Below, one piece after another: positions 1-10,917 of a stretch of DNA of 64,000 nt. Within the stretch, counting starts at the first letter, position 1. The number at the start of each line of letters is the position of its first letter. The notes below the pieces were generated by a model, which had not been told where the DNA came from, searched no databases, and was given only the letters and a program-made list of their open reading frames with translations. The stretch spans positions 682,001 to 746,000 of the forward strand of contig NZ_JAJOZB010000001.1 of assembly GCF_023701745.1 (NCBI RefSeq), in the 5' to 3' direction. This DNA is from Streptomyces sp. RKAG293 (GTDB lineage Bacteria > Actinomycetota > Actinomycetes > Streptomycetales > Streptomycetaceae). A program made the position numbers and the translations under genes.

Positions 1-183
1 GGAACCATCCCGGCCTTCATCCGCCTGGACTTCGCCTACGCCATCCGCACGGTCCTCTACTGCATGTCCGGGATCATGGCCGTCGCTGCGGTCGTCGCGA
101 TCCTGGGGCTGCAGCGCGGCCTCCAGCACGACCCGGACGAGGATGTGGCGGCCACGGAGTCCTCGACGACCCCACTGTCCTGA
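1..183 (+). CDS. MFS-type membrane transporter, C-terminal end only
   Basis: Only the last 60 codons are inside the window; the gene starts upstream. The visible part holds one hydrophobic helix (roughly residues 18-37 of the fragment, VLYCMSGIMAVAAVVAILGL) followed by a short polar, acidic tail ending in TGA at 181-183. A last transmembrane helix with a short cytoplasmic tail is what is expected at the end of a 12- or 14-helix major facilitator drug exporter, and 'AYAIRTVLYCMSGIM' fits the final helices of DHA2-type proteins. With so little sequence the family call is an inference; an unrelated multi-pass membrane protein is possible. Confidence 0.55.
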   Translation, partial: GTIPAFIRLDFAYAIRTVLYCMSGIMAVAAVVAILGLQRGLQHDPDEDVAATESSTTPLS

Positions 184-230
184 CGAACTGCGCGGGCGCG
201 TATCCGGGATCTCCCGTATCGACGAGGTAA

Positions 231-262
231 TGCTAGCAATCCATCGCCATAGCTTGCTAGCA
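231..262 (+). promoter_or_regulatory. TGCTAGCA operator pair
   Basis: Two copies of the perfect 8-bp palindrome TGCTAGCA lie at 231-238 and 255-262, start to start 24 bp, just upstream of the small ribbon-helix-helix gene at 285. Paired palindromes in front of an RHH gene are the usual autoregulation arrangement of antitoxin-like repressors. Binding is inferred. Confidence 0.65.
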
Positions 263-284
263 TGCTCATGTGGGAGACGAGGAT

Positions 285-449
285 GTGAAGCAGTTCAACG
301 TGTACCTGCCCATCGGGTTGATCAAGCAGGTCAAGCACCGCGCCATCGAGTCGGAGCTGTCGCTGTCGGCGCTGGTCGCCGAGGCGCTGCGCGCCTACCT
401 CGATGGCACACACCCGGAGCAAGAGCGACCGTCCGACAAGGAGAGCTGA
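285..449 (+). CDS. Small ribbon-helix-helix (CopG/Arc-type) DNA-binding protein
   Basis: Encodes 54 residues from a GTG start preceded by a purine-rich GGAGACGAGG. The N-terminal beta strand (KQFNVYLP) followed by two helices ([28 protein letters not shown]) is the ribbon-helix-helix pattern, in which a dimer inserts a two-stranded sheet into the DNA major groove. The acidic, charged C-terminal tail is typical of small antitoxin-like repressors. It lies 1 nt before the VOC gene at 451, so the two are clearly co-transcribed, and the TGCTAGCA pair upstream is its probable operator. An in-frame GTG at 270 is an alternative start. No recognisable toxin partner is present; the partner is a VOC protein. 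Confidence 0.75.
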   Translation: MKQFNVYLPIGLIKQVKHRAIESELSLSALVAEALRAYLDGTHPEQERPSDKES

Positions 450-450
450 C

Positions 451-795
451 ATGACGACCGAAGGCATCGAGGCCGTGTTCATCGAGACCCACAACTGGGG
501 CAGGTCGGCGAAGTTCTTCCAGGGACTGGGCTACGAGCTGGACTTCGAGACGGATCACAACTCCGGCCAGCTGCGCAACGGCGACGGCCCCTACCTGTTC
601 ATCGCCGAGGTCCCGCAGGACAAGGAGCCCGAGGTGCGGCTCGTGCTGAAGGTGCCCGACGCGGATGCGTTCCACCCCGCCCCCGGCGTCGAGGTGGTCA
701 CCCCGTTCGAGGACACGCACTTCGGGACCAGGGAGATGACCGTCCGCGACCCCGACGGGCGCCTGTGGAGCCTCCAGGCCCCGGCGCAGCGGTGA
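451..795 (+). CDS. VOC-superfamily (glyoxalase/bleomycin-resistance fold) protein
   Basis: A 114-residue single-module protein with the betaalphabetabetabeta pattern of the vicinal oxygen chelate fold: FIETHNWGRSAKFFQGLGYEL at the start and the family hallmark MTVRDPDGRLWSLQ near the end. Such proteins dimerise to form a metal or drug-binding cleft, acting as dioxygenases, isomerases or drug-sequestering proteins; the substrate cannot be read here. The ATG follows the TGA of the RHH gene by one base, with AAGGAGAG of that gene's last codons acting as ribosome site, so translation is coupled. The RHH protein therefore probably controls it. Confidence 0.85.
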   Translation: MTTEGIEAVFIETHNWGRSAKFFQGLGYELDFETDHNSGQLRNGDGPYLFIAEVPQDKEPEVRLVLKVPDADAFHPAPGVEVVTPFEDTHFGTREMTVRDPDGRLWSLQAPAQR

Positions 796-822
796 GCACG
801 GGACACGGAGCGGGAGTGCGTC

Positions 823-1680
823 ATGGCTGACGAGGAGACGGCGGCGCCGGACAACACGGCGGTACGGGTGGCCTTGTGGCGTGCGCTGCACGTCCAGGTC
901 GATCCGCCGCCCCATGTGCTGGAGGACGAGATCGGCTTGCGGTTGGCCGCCCCCGGAGACGAGTGGCGCCGCCGCGGGGACATGGACGCCGGCGCGACCG
1001 GTTGGTTCCGGGCGTCGATCGTGGCCCGGGCCCGCTTCATCGAGGATCTGGTCGTCGAGCAGGCCGGTAAGGGCGTCGGCCAGTACATCGTCCTGGGGGC
1101 CGGCCTGGACACCTTCGCCCAGCGCAGGCCGGAGATCGCCTCCCGCTTGCGGGTGTTCGAGGTCGACCGGCCCGGACCCCAGGCCTGGAAGCGCCGGCGG
1201 CTGACCGAGCTCGGCTTCGGCGTCCCGGACTGGCTGCGACTCGTGCCGGTCGACTTCGAGGCGGGCGGGTCGTGGTGGGAGCAACTGACGGCGGCCGGAT
1301 TCGACGCCGACCAGCCGGCCGTCGTGGCCTCCACCGGTGTCGCCCTGTACCTGACCAAGGAGGCGAACGCGGCCACGCTGCGCCGGCTCGCCTCGCTGGC
1401 CCCCGGCTCCACGCTGGCCATGACGTTCCAGCTGCCGCCGGAGCTCCTCGCCGAGGAGAACCGCCCCGGACTCCAGGTTGCGGAGAAGGGGGCCAGAGCG
1501 GCCGGGACGCCGTTCGTCAGTTTCTACGCGCCGCAGGAAATGCTGGCGCTGGCGCAGGAGTCCGGCTTCGCCGAAGCCCGGCACGTGTCGGCGTCCCAGC
1601 TCAACGAGCGGTACTTCGCGGGCCGGGAGGACGGCCTGCACACGTCGAGCGGGGAGGAGCTGTTGGTGGCGACCACCTGA
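823..1680 (+). CDS. SAM-dependent methyltransferase, leucine carboxyl methyltransferase-like (PF04072 type)
   Basis: A 285-residue protein in which IVLGAGLDTFAQR (about residues 87-99) is the SAM-binding loop and VFEVDRPGPQAWKRR the following acidic strand, both typical of the actinobacterial class I methyltransferases related to leucine carboxyl methyltransferase. The later VVASTGVALYLTKEA matches the family's 'EGL.MYL' region. Many members methylate small-molecule hydroxyls or carboxylates in natural product pathways; the substrate here is unknown. ATG 823 is preceded by GGGAG at 812-816. It follows the VOC gene by 27 nt on the same strand and could share its transcript. Confidence 0.85.
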   Translation: MADEETAAPDNTAVRVALWRALHVQVDPPPHVLEDEIGLRLAAPGDEWRRRGDMDAGATGWFRASIVARARFIEDLVVEQAGKGVGQYIVLGAGLDTFAQRRPEIASRLRVFEVDRPGPQAWKRRRLTELGFGVPDWLRLVPVDFEAGGSWWEQLTAAGFDADQPAVVASTGVALYLTKEANAATLRRLASLAPGSTLAMTFQLPPELLAEENRPGLQVAEKGARAAGTPFVSFYAPQEMLALAQESGFAEARHVSASQLNERYFAGREDGLHTSSGEELLVATT

Positions 1681-1699
1681 CGTATCCATGCCGGTGCAC

Positions 1700-2425
1700 T
1701 CAGGCGGTCCGGGCCGCGACCCGGCCGGTCTTCACCGCCTGCACCAGGGCCTGGTGGTCACGTTCGTTCTGGTCGGCGTAGCTCTCGGCGAACCGGGCCA
1801 GTGCCTTGTCGAAGGCGTCGCCGGAGCCCAGATAGGCGGCGATCCCGACCCGGTCCCCGGACCGGGCGTGCGCCCGGGCCAGGGTCGCCCCGCACAGCTG
1901 ACCGAACATCCCCAGCCCTTCGGGCAGCATGACGCCGGGTTCGATGACGCCCTTCCAGTCGCGCAGCTGGCGGAGGTAGAAGTCGCGGGTCCGGCCGTCG
2001 ATACCACGGGCGCGCTCCCAGCCCTCGTCGAAGTCGTTGATGTCGAACATCAGCCGCCGCTCCGGCGAGGCCAGGAGCCGAAAGTTCAGCAGGTGCGCGT
2101 CTCCGCACAGCTGGGCCCTGATCCCGCTGTCCGCCGTGGTCGCGAGGTCGGCGGCCATGATGCCGGCGGCGCCGCGGTAGAAACGGAACGGAGACTCGGT
2201 CATGCGCCCGTAGCGGATCGGCACCAGCTCCGGCACCCGGACCGCCGACTGCTGCTGGAGCAGCTCGACAGGGTCCTGACGACCCCGCGCGGACTCGTAC
2301 TCCCCCTGACCGGCGCGTGGCGCGACGGCGCGCGCGGCCTTGCCCGCAGCGGCGCGCTCCTGCGGCGTCCGGTGCTCGGACGCGCCGGAGATGGCGACTC
2401 CGGTCATCGGAAGGGTCCCGGTCAT
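1700..2425 (-). CDS. DUF2252-family protein with large internal deletion
   Basis: 241 residues from an ATG with a textbook AGGAGGT eight bases upstream. The N-terminal half (RYGRMTESPFRFYRG, LCGDAHLLNF, FDINDFDE) and the C-terminal part (RARGIDGRTRDFYLRQLRDW, ARAHARSGD, YADQNERD) are highly typical of DUF2252 proteins, which are normally about 430-470 residues. Here FDINDFDE is joined directly to GWERARGI, so roughly 200 residues of the middle are missing while the frame is intact. DUF2252 folds like a kinase-type phosphotransferase; the deletion removes most of that core, so the product is probably inactive. The gene is recognisably a shortened relic rather than a complete family member. Confidence 0.8.
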   Translation of the reverse strand: MTGTLPMTGVAISGASEHRTPQERAAAGKAARAVAPRAGQGEYESARGRQDPVELLQQQSAVRVPELVPIRYGRMTESPFRFYRGAAGIMAADLATTADSGIRAQLCGDAHLLNFRLLASPERRLMFDINDFDEGWERARGIDGRTRDFYLRQLRDWKGVIEPGVMLPEGLGMFGQLCGATLARAHARSGDRVGIAAYLGSGDAFDKALARFAESYADQNERDHQALVQAVKTGRVAARTA

Positions 2426-2709
2426 GGGAAGAGACCTCCTGCCCGGCGCGAGCCTGTCGGTGGAGCCCCCGGAGCCGTGACGTGGCGGGATGGGCCTGGG
2501 CGCCCTCTCGGGAGGACGATGCGCCTCACCTGCCAAGTCAACGCCCGGTGCGCCACCTCGGCCACCGCAGGCAGCCGGAGGAGCGAGGGGGAAGCCGATG
2601 GAAGCCGATGGAAGGCGTCACCTCGCGCCGTAGGCTCCCCCACCGCACAGTGCCCCGGGCGGCCAGGGCGATCCCATGCGGCAAACCGAGGGCCACTGAT
2701 AATGGATGC

Positions 2710-3915
2710 ATGGGTGTCCGGCGCTGGTCGGGGAACCGCCTGCTGGAGGAGCCATGGAGCCGCTGGCTGGTGGCGATTCCACTCGCGCTGATCGTCGTGA
2801 TCACCGTGGTGGACCTCCAGGCCCCGACCGATGTCCATCTGGGCCCGCTGCTGGTGATCGCGCCCGCCCTCACCGCCTCCCTCGCCGGGGCCCGCCTCAC
2901 CGCGGTGGCCGGGGTCCTCGCGGTGGCCGCTCAGATACTCATCGCCGTGTTCCACGGCGGACTGACCACGACCAACCACATCGCCCAGCTCATCGCCCTG
3001 ACGTTTCTCTCCACCCTGGTGGTCTTCCTGCGCCACATTCGCGAGCGGCAGGAACGTGCGCTGGTCCAGGCGCGCTCGGTGGCGGAGACGGCGCAGCGGG
3101 TTCTCCTGCGGCCCCCGCCACGCCGGGTCGGGCCCCTGCGGATCGCATGGCTGTATCTGTCGGCCGAGGAGGAGACGGACATCGGGGGCGACCTGTTCGC
3201 GGTCGCCCGTGCCGGACATGCCGCGACCCGGGTGGTGATCGGCGATGTCCGGGGCAGCGGCCTGGCCGCCATCGGTGAGGCGTCACTGGTGCTGGGTGCC
3301 TTCCGTGAGGGGGCCCATCGCTACGACACCCTCCCCGAGCTGGTGGCCGTCCTCGAGGACAGCGTGTACCGCAACGTGGACGACGTCGCGGACACCGAGC
3401 ACGATCCCGGCGAGCACTTCATCACCTGCCTGGTCCTGGAGATCCCCGACGAGGGACCGCTCGGCGAGATGATCAACTGCGGGCATCCCCCACCGCTGCT
3501 GGTGCGCGACGGGCAGGTCACCGCGATGTACGCCAAGCACTCGGTGCCCCCGCTGGGCATGTGTGAACCGCCGATCCCGCTCCACCCCACCGACTCCTGG
3601 ACCTTCGAAGCCGGCGACATCCTCATCCTGTACACCGACGGGGTGATCGAGGCCCGCTCACCGGCCGGAGCGTTCTATCCGCTCGCCGAACGCGTCGCCT
3701 CCTTCCCCGCCGGCAGCCCCGATGCGCTGCTGGACCGCATCCACCGCGATCTGCTCAGCCACGTCGGCGGGATCCCCCTCGACGACGCGGCCATCCTGGT
3801 CATCGAGCACGCCGCGTCCCACCACCCCCACTTCGCACCCAGAAGCGTCAACGGCTTCCCCCGGTCGCATCCCAGCGCGACACGTCGGCCCCAGCCCCAG
3901 CCTCCGGTCAGCTAG
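2710..3915 (+). CDS. Membrane-bound PP2C/SpoIIE-type serine phosphatase
   Basis: 401 residues starting at ATG 2710. After a short basic N-terminus there are three to four membrane helices (about residues 18-105, e.g. WLVAIPLALIVVITVVDL), then a SpoIIE/RsbU-type phosphatase domain. Metal-binding aspartates are visible in DIGGDLFA, IGDVRGSGLAAI and LDDAAILV; MINCGHPPPLLV and LYTDGVIEAR are further family blocks. Such Streptomyces proteins dephosphorylate anti-anti-sigma (STAS) proteins and so control alternative sigma factors; no partner is adjacent, although a STAS domain occurs on the glutaminase at 20982. No strong Shine-Dalgarno is seen, so an alternative start nearby is possible. Confidence 0.88.
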   Translation: MGVRRWSGNRLLEEPWSRWLVAIPLALIVVITVVDLQAPTDVHLGPLLVIAPALTASLAGARLTAVAGVLAVAAQILIAVFHGGLTTTNHIAQLIALTFLSTLVVFLRHIRERQERALVQARSVAETAQRVLLRPPPRRVGPLRIAWLYLSAEEETDIGGDLFAVARAGHAATRVVIGDVRGSGLAAIGEASLVLGAFREGAHRYDTLPELVAVLEDSVYRNVDDVADTEHDPGEHFITCLVLEIPDEGPLGEMINCGHPPPLLVRDGQVTAMYAKHSVPPLGMCEPPIPLHPTDSWTFEAGDILILYTDGVIEARSPAGAFYPLAERVASFPAGSPDALLDRIHRDLLSHVGGIPLDDAAILVIEHAASHHPHFAPRSVNGFPRSHPSATRRPQPQPPVS

Positions 3916-4205
3916 GCCGAGTTCGTTCCTTCGCCGGCACAGCGGGGACGTGGCCGGAACGGAGCAGGATGACGGCCGAGACGCGTCGGGAGCACCAACA
4001 CTTTACCTGCCCCTGATGGCATGCTCTGGTCACATCTGCCAAGATTCCCGCAGCTGTCGTCCCGACCCCAGGGGTGACGGCAGATCTCCCATCTCAGCGA
4101 TCGTGCAAGCTCTGCGCACAGCCCGCGGCTTCCCTCCGGCGCACCCAAGCCGGCCGGGCGGCCACCGAGCAGGCCGGAATCCCGGCCGCCTCAAAGGAGT
4201 TTCGT

Positions 4206-6065
4206 GTGAGACCGTCCCCCCACAAGGCCCTCACCGCGACCGCGTTCGCAGTCGCCGCGTTGGCCGCCGCTTCGTTCCCCGCCACGCCGGCGGCCGCCGC
4301 GCCGCCCACGGCTCGGCCCGCCGCCGCCTGCACTCCGGCCCAGGTGGTCACCAACGGTGGCTTCGAAAGCGGTACTTCGCCCTGGACCCAGTCGTCGACC
4401 AGCGTGATCACCAACCGCGCCGGCGAGACCGCCCACGGCGGCACCCACTTCGGCTGGCTGAACGGTGTCGGCAGTACCCACACCGACACGCTCTCCCAGA
4501 GCGTCACGATCCCGGCCGGATGCAGCACCGCCACCCTCACCTTCTGGCTGCACATCGACACCGCCGAGACGACCTCGTCCACCAAGTACGACAAGCTGAC
4601 GGCGAAGATCGGCAGCACGACGCTCGCGACCTACTCGAACCTCGACAAGAACACCGGCTACGCGCAGAAGTCGTTCGACGTCTCGGCGTTCGTGGGCCAG
4701 ACCGTGAACGTCGCCTTCACCGGCACGGAGGACTCCAGCCTCCAGACGAGCTTCGTCGTCGACGACGTCGCCCTCGACACCTCCGGCGGCACGACCCCGC
4801 CCGCGGACTCCACCCGCACTCCGGCCTCGCCCTCGTACACCGTCAGCCTGAGCAGCAACACGAGCGGCACCGTCTGGACCGGTCACGAGAGCGCGACCTT
4901 CACCAACGCCTCCTCCACGCCGTTGAGCGAGGTGTACCTGAGGCTGTGGGACAACTACCACGGCACCTGCTCCGCCATGCCGATCACCGTCAGCAACGTC
5001 ACCGGTGGCACTGCCGGCGCGCTCTCGGTGGCCTGCACGGCCCTCAAGATCGACCTGCCGGTGCCCCTGACCCAGGGTCAGACCGGCACGATCGGCTTCG
5101 ATCTGGGCATCACCGTGCCCAGCGGCGCCGACCGCTTCGGGCACGACGGTGCCTTCAACATGATCGGCAACGCCCTGCCCGTACTCGCGGTCAAGGACGG
5201 GGCCGGCTGGCACCTGGACCCGTACACCAACAACGGGGAGTCGTTCTACTCGCTGGCCTCGGACTTCAAGGTGACCCTGGACCACCCGAGCACCTTGCTG
5301 GCACCGGCCACCGGCGCCTCGGTCGACACCCCCGGTTCGAGCGGACGCACGATCACCACGGCCACCGCGTCCAAGGTCCGTGACTTCGCCTGGGCGGCCG
5401 GCCCGTTCAGCAAGATCTCCGGCACCTCCGCCGCCGGCACCCCGATCAACATCTACTCCGTCTCGGGCATCAGCTCCGCCAACGCACAGTCGATGCTCAC
5501 CACCGCGAAGAACGCGGTGGACGCCCACGCGGGCCGGTTCGGCGCCTACCCGTACGGCGAACTGGACGCGGTGATCGACAACAACTTCTGGTTCGGCGGG
5601 ATGGAGTACCCCGGGTTCGTCCTCGACCTGGTCAGCACCACCGCGCTCACCCACGAGATCGGCCACCAGTGGTTCTACGGCATCGTCGGCGACGACGAGT
5701 ACACCAGCCCCTGGCTCGATGAGGCGTTCACCGACTACGCCACCGACCTGGCACAGAACCTGACCGGCACGAACTGCTGGAACAGTGTCTCCTGGGCCTC
5801 GGCGGCGGAGAAGATCACCAACTCGATGGCCTACTGGGACGCCCATTCGTCCCGGTACTCCACCGTCGTCTACGGCTACGGCAAGTGCGCCCTGCACGAC
5901 CTACGGCGCACCCTCGGCGACAGCGTCATGGCCAAGGTCCTCAAGGACTACGCCACGTCGCACTGGTACGGCGTCTCGACCACGGCAGAGTTCAAGGCGG
6001 CCGCCCAGGCGGCCACGACCACGGACCTGACCTCGTTCTGGACCCTGCACCGCATCGACAGCTGA
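4206..6065 (+). CDS. Secreted M1-family zinc metallopeptidase with N-terminal accessory domain
   Basis: 619 residues from a GTG with AAGGAG at 4193-4198. A signal peptide (basic start, [13 protein letters not shown], cleavage after an AxA run near residue 30) is followed by a beta-sandwich domain ([11 protein letters not shown]... to about residue 195) of the type attached to actinobacterial secreted proteases, then the peptidase. The zinc site is HEIGH at 483-487 with the third ligand E506 (HEXXH-X18-E), and FGGMEYPGF corresponds to the GxMEN exopeptidase loop. This defines the M1 aminopeptidase/gluzincin family; an extracellular role in peptide breakdown is inferred. A 20-bp hairpin follows directly. 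Confidence 0.9.
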   Translation: MRPSPHKALTATAFAVAALAAASFPATPAAAAPPTARPAAACTPAQVVTNGGFESGTSPWTQSSTSVITNRAGETAHGGTHFGWLNGVGSTHTDTLSQSVTIPAGCSTATLTFWLHIDTAETTSSTKYDKLTAKIGSTTLATYSNLDKNTGYAQKSFDVSAFVGQTVNVAFTGTEDSSLQTSFVVDDVALDTSGGTTPPADSTRTPASPSYTVSLSSNTSGTVWTGHESATFTNASSTPLSEVYLRLWDNYHGTCSAMPITVSNVTGGTAGALSVACTALKIDLPVPLTQGQTGTIGFDLGITVPSGADRFGHDGAFNMIGNALPVLAVKDGAGWHLDPYTNNGESFYSLASDFKVTLDHPSTLLAPATGASVDTPGSSGRTITTATASKVRDFAWAAGPFSKISGTSAAGTPINIYSVSGISSANAQSMLTTAKNAVDAHAGRFGAYPYGELDAVIDNNFWFGGMEYPGFVLDLVSTTALTHEIGHQWFYGIVGDDEYTSPWLDEAFTDYATDLAQNLTGTNCWNSVSWASAAEKITNSMAYWDAHSSRYSTVVYGYGKCALHDLRRTLGDSVMAKVLKDYATSHWYGVSTTAEFKAAAQAATTTDLTSFWTLHRIDS

Positions 6066-6073
6066 CCTGACAT

Positions 6074-6120
6074 CGGTTCGCCGTGGCGGGCGCCACCCAG
6101 GCGCCCGCCACGGCGAACCG
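6074..6120 (+). terminator. Strong hairpin terminator
   Basis: A perfect 20-bp inverted repeat (6074-6093 and 6101-6120, arm beginning CGGTTCGCCGTGG) around a 7-nt loop begins 8 bp after the stop codon of the M1 peptidase. Streptomyces terminators often lack a U tract. Confidence 0.9.
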
Positions 6121-6152
6121 GCCACCGTCCCGGTGGGACGCTCCGTGACCGG

Positions 6153-6518
6153 TTTCCGGCCGGACCGCGGCCGGCCTGGCTCAGCGAGCGGGACCTCGAC
6201 GTGTACGCCGGGGAATTCGAGCGGACCGGCCTGACGGGAGCGCTCAACCGCTACCGGAACATGGACCGGGGCTGGGCGGACCTCGCCTCCTTCGACGGCG
6301 CGCCCATCACCCAGCCGTCGCTGTTCGCCGGAGGCGGCCTGGACGCCTCCACCACCTGGATGACCGAGGCGATCACGGCGTACCCCGCCACGTTGCCCGG
6401 CCTGCTCTCCTCGCACATCCTCGAAGACGGCGGCCACTGGATCCAGCAGGAGCGCCCCGCCGAGATCAGCCGGCTCCTGACCGAATGGCTGGCCGCGCTC
6501 CCCGCCCTCCCCGCCTGA
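6153..6518 (+). pseudogene. 5'-truncated alpha/beta hydrolase (epoxide-hydrolase-like) fragment
   Basis: About 120 codons of open frame without a credible start encode PAWLSERDLDVYAGEFERTG, LNRYRNMDRGW and HILEDGGHWIQQERP, which are the cap-domain end, the lid and the catalytic-histidine loop (GHW.QQE) of epoxide-hydrolase-type alpha/beta hydrolases. The nucleophile-containing N-terminal two thirds are absent. Homology starts just after the terminator at 6120, so an older deletion joined this 3' end to the peptidase locus. A GTG at 6201 could start a 105-residue product but it would not be an active hydrolase. Confidence 0.75.
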
Positions 6519-6559
6519 AGCCCCCGAGGCGTGGCGGGACCGGCCGACCGCACCGATCA

Positions 6560-6600
6560 GGAATCGAGAAGCGCCGGTCGACGAGGCCACCTAGTGTGAC
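6560..6600 (+). promoter_or_regulatory. Shared promoter/activator element, copy 1
   Basis: GGAATCGAGAAGC at 6560-6572 and TAGTGTGAC at 6592-6600, with starts 32 bp apart. The same two words at the same spacing occur at 10015-10055 in front of another VOC gene. The right word contains a -10-like TAGTGT; the left word is likely the binding site of the AraC protein encoded at 9606 or a -35-type element. It lies about 85 bp before the VOC gene at 6687. Confidence 0.65.
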
Positions 6601-6686
6601 GGTCAAGGGCGCATCCGGGGCCTTCCCGCTCGTCCTCGTACCCGACACACCCCGGGTCCCCGTGACCCACGGCTTCAGGAGCGACC

Positions 6687-7043
6687 ATGACCGACTCTTC
6701 CACCCAGGGAATCAAGACCGTCCTGCACCCCGTGTCCGACCTGGCGAAGGCCAAGGCGGTCTACGCCGCCCTGCTCGGCGTGGAACCGACCTCCGACGCG
6801 CCCTACTACGTCGGCTTCGATGCGGCGGGCCAGCACATCGGGCTGGTGCCGAACGGCGGGCCGCAGGGCGCGACCTCACCGGTGTCCTACTGGCACGTGC
6901 AGGACATCGAGGCGAAGCTGGCCGAGGTGACCGCCGCGGGTGGCACCGTGAAGGAGGCGGCGCACGACGTCGGTGGCGGCCGCCTGGTGGCCACCTTCAC
7001 CGACCTCGACGGCAACGTCCTCGGGCTGCTCCAGGACAGCTGA
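6687..7043 (+). CDS. VOC-superfamily protein
   Basis: 118 residues from an ATG with AGGAG six bases upstream. HPVSDLAKAKAVYAALLGVEP at the start and FTDLDGNVLGLLQ at the end are the two halves of a typical single-chain VOC module, with H and E positions that could ligate a metal. Proteins of this type include glyoxalases, dioxygenases and antibiotic-sequestering proteins. It is the first gene of the VOC / UvrA-like / AraC / VOC island and carries the shared promoter element upstream; a self-protection role is inferred from that context. Confidence 0.88.
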   Translation: MTDSSTQGIKTVLHPVSDLAKAKAVYAALLGVEPTSDAPYYVGFDAAGQHIGLVPNGGPQGATSPVSYWHVQDIEAKLAEVTAAGGTVKEAAHDVGGGRLVATFTDLDGNVLGLLQDS

Positions 7044-7177
7044 GTTCCCACTCCACGGGCCATGGGGGCGTGGATACTTGGGTACTCGCGCCCCCGGCCG
7101 AGCGGGTCGGATCGAGTCAGGCGACAGCGACGGAGACCGCGAAGGCGGCCCGCCTCACAGATGGAGACACGAAGAGC

Positions 7178-9562
<2,385 letters not shown>

Positions 9563-9605
9563 CGGGGGCCCTCGCGGACACGTCGGCTGTGGCACGATCG
9601 TTGAC

Positions 9606-10049
9606 GTGACCAGCAGACCCACCGCGGCGCAGCGGCTGCGCGACCTCGCGCTGCTGCGCCGCGTCCGTGACCGGATCGACCGGGAGTACGCGCAGCCGCT
9701 GGACGTCCTGGCGCTCGCCCGCGGCGTGAACCTGTCGGCCGGGCACCTCAGCCGCGAGTTCCGGCTCGCCTACGGCGAGTCTCCGTACGCCTATCTGATG
9801 ACGCGGCGTATCGAGCGGGCGATGGCGTTGCTGCGGCGGGGGGACCTCAGCGTCACCGAGGTCTGTTTCGCGGTCGGCTGTTCATCGCTGGGCACCTTCA
9901 GTACGCGGTTCACCGAGTTGGTCGGTGTGCCGCCCAGCACCTACCGGCGCGACGCCGCGCGCGCGACGGCGGGGATGCCGTCGTGCGTGGTGAAGCAGGT
10001 GACGAGGCCCATCCGGAATCGAGAAGCGGGCTCCTCGGACCGCGGCTAG
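9606..10049 (+). CDS. AraC-family transcriptional regulator (short, DNA-binding domain only)
   Basis: 147 residues consisting of the double helix-turn-helix AraC DNA-binding domain: LDVLALARGVNLSAGHLSREF and LSVTEVCFAVGCSSLGTFSTRF, followed by the PPSTYRRD end. No effector domain is present, so it may act constitutively or through protein level. The GTG start has no Shine-Dalgarno; CACGAT at 9593-9598 would make a leaderless transcript. Its last 12 codons overlap the promoter element of the next VOC gene. The shared element before both VOC genes is the obvious candidate binding site. Confidence 0.88.
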   Translation: MTSRPTAAQRLRDLALLRRVRDRIDREYAQPLDVLALARGVNLSAGHLSREFRLAYGESPYAYLMTRRIERAMALLRRGDLSVTEVCFAVGCSSLGTFSTRFTELVGVPPSTYRRDAARATAGMPSCVVKQVTRPIRNREAGSSDRG

Positions 10050-10055
10050 CGTGAC
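10015..10055 (+). promoter_or_regulatory. Shared promoter/activator element, copy 2
   Basis: GGAATCGAGAAGC at 10015-10027 and TAGCGTGAC at 10047-10055, the same words and the same 32-bp spacing as at 6560-6600. It is embedded in the 3' end of the AraC gene. TAGCGT ends 7 nt before the ATG at 10060, so transcription would start at or next to that ATG (leaderless mRNA). Confidence 0.7.
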
Positions 10056-10059
10056 TGCC

Positions 10060-10467
<408 letters not shown>

Positions 10468-10518
10468 GCCGTCCGGCCGGCGTCCCTTGACGCGGGCCGC
10501 CGCAGAAGGCGACATCTC

Positions 10519-10890
10519 CTACTCGAGCCGCGAGACCTGGTAGTGGCTGATCTGCCAGCCCTCTTCCGAGCGCCGCACCAGTACGCCGAGGTTGACGCTG
10601 ATGGTGGCCCGGTCGGTGAACGAGAAGTCGACACTCAGGTAGCCGAGGACGAGGTCGTCGGCAGGTCGTCTGGTCTCAAGAATCCGATAGGCCGCCGTCA
10701 TCCCGATGGGCTGGGAGTCGTAGTAGGCGGCGATGCCCGGCCTTCCGACGCTGTAGGGGTGCAGCCCCTGGAAGATCGCGTCGTCGGTGAACTGGCCGGC
10801 GACCTGCTGCGGTTCGTGCTGGTCGACGGCGTCCTTCCACCGGTCGAGGACGCCGCGCAGGATCGCTGCACTGTCAGTGGTGCTGTTCAT
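10519..10890 (-). CDS. SnoaL/NTF2-like (SgcJ/EcaC type) small protein
   Basis: 123 residues. The initial helix (AAILRGVLDRWKDAVDQHEPQQVAGQFTDDAIFQG), the HPYSVGRPGIAAYYDS loop and the final strands (NLGVLVRRSEEGWQISHYQVSRL) form the cone-shaped NTF2 fold with a deep hydrophobic pocket. SgcJ/EcaC-type members are found in enediyne and other pathways but also as general proteins of unknown function. GGAGAG lies upstream of the ATG. It starts 27 nt after the SDR gene's stop on the same strand, so SDR and NTF2 protein probably form one operon. Confidence 0.82.
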   Translation of the reverse strand: MNSTTDSAAILRGVLDRWKDAVDQHEPQQVAGQFTDDAIFQGLHPYSVGRPGIAAYYDSQPIGMTAAYRILETRRPADDLVLGYLSVDFSFTDRATISVNLGVLVRRSEEGWQISHYQVSRLE

Positions 10891-10917
10891 CAGGGCTCTC
10901 CTGCCGAGGGAAGCGGG

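Noticed and set aside
331-1689. Long minus-strand open frame antisense to the VOC and methyltransferase genes
   Set aside because: It is the mirror of high-GC codon bias; the plus-strand genes have family motifs and ribosome sites, this frame has none.
4191-5897. Minus-strand frame of 568 codons across the M1 peptidase
   Set aside because: Low-complexity Gly/Val/Arg composition, no motif, and fully overlapped by a gene with a clear zinc site.
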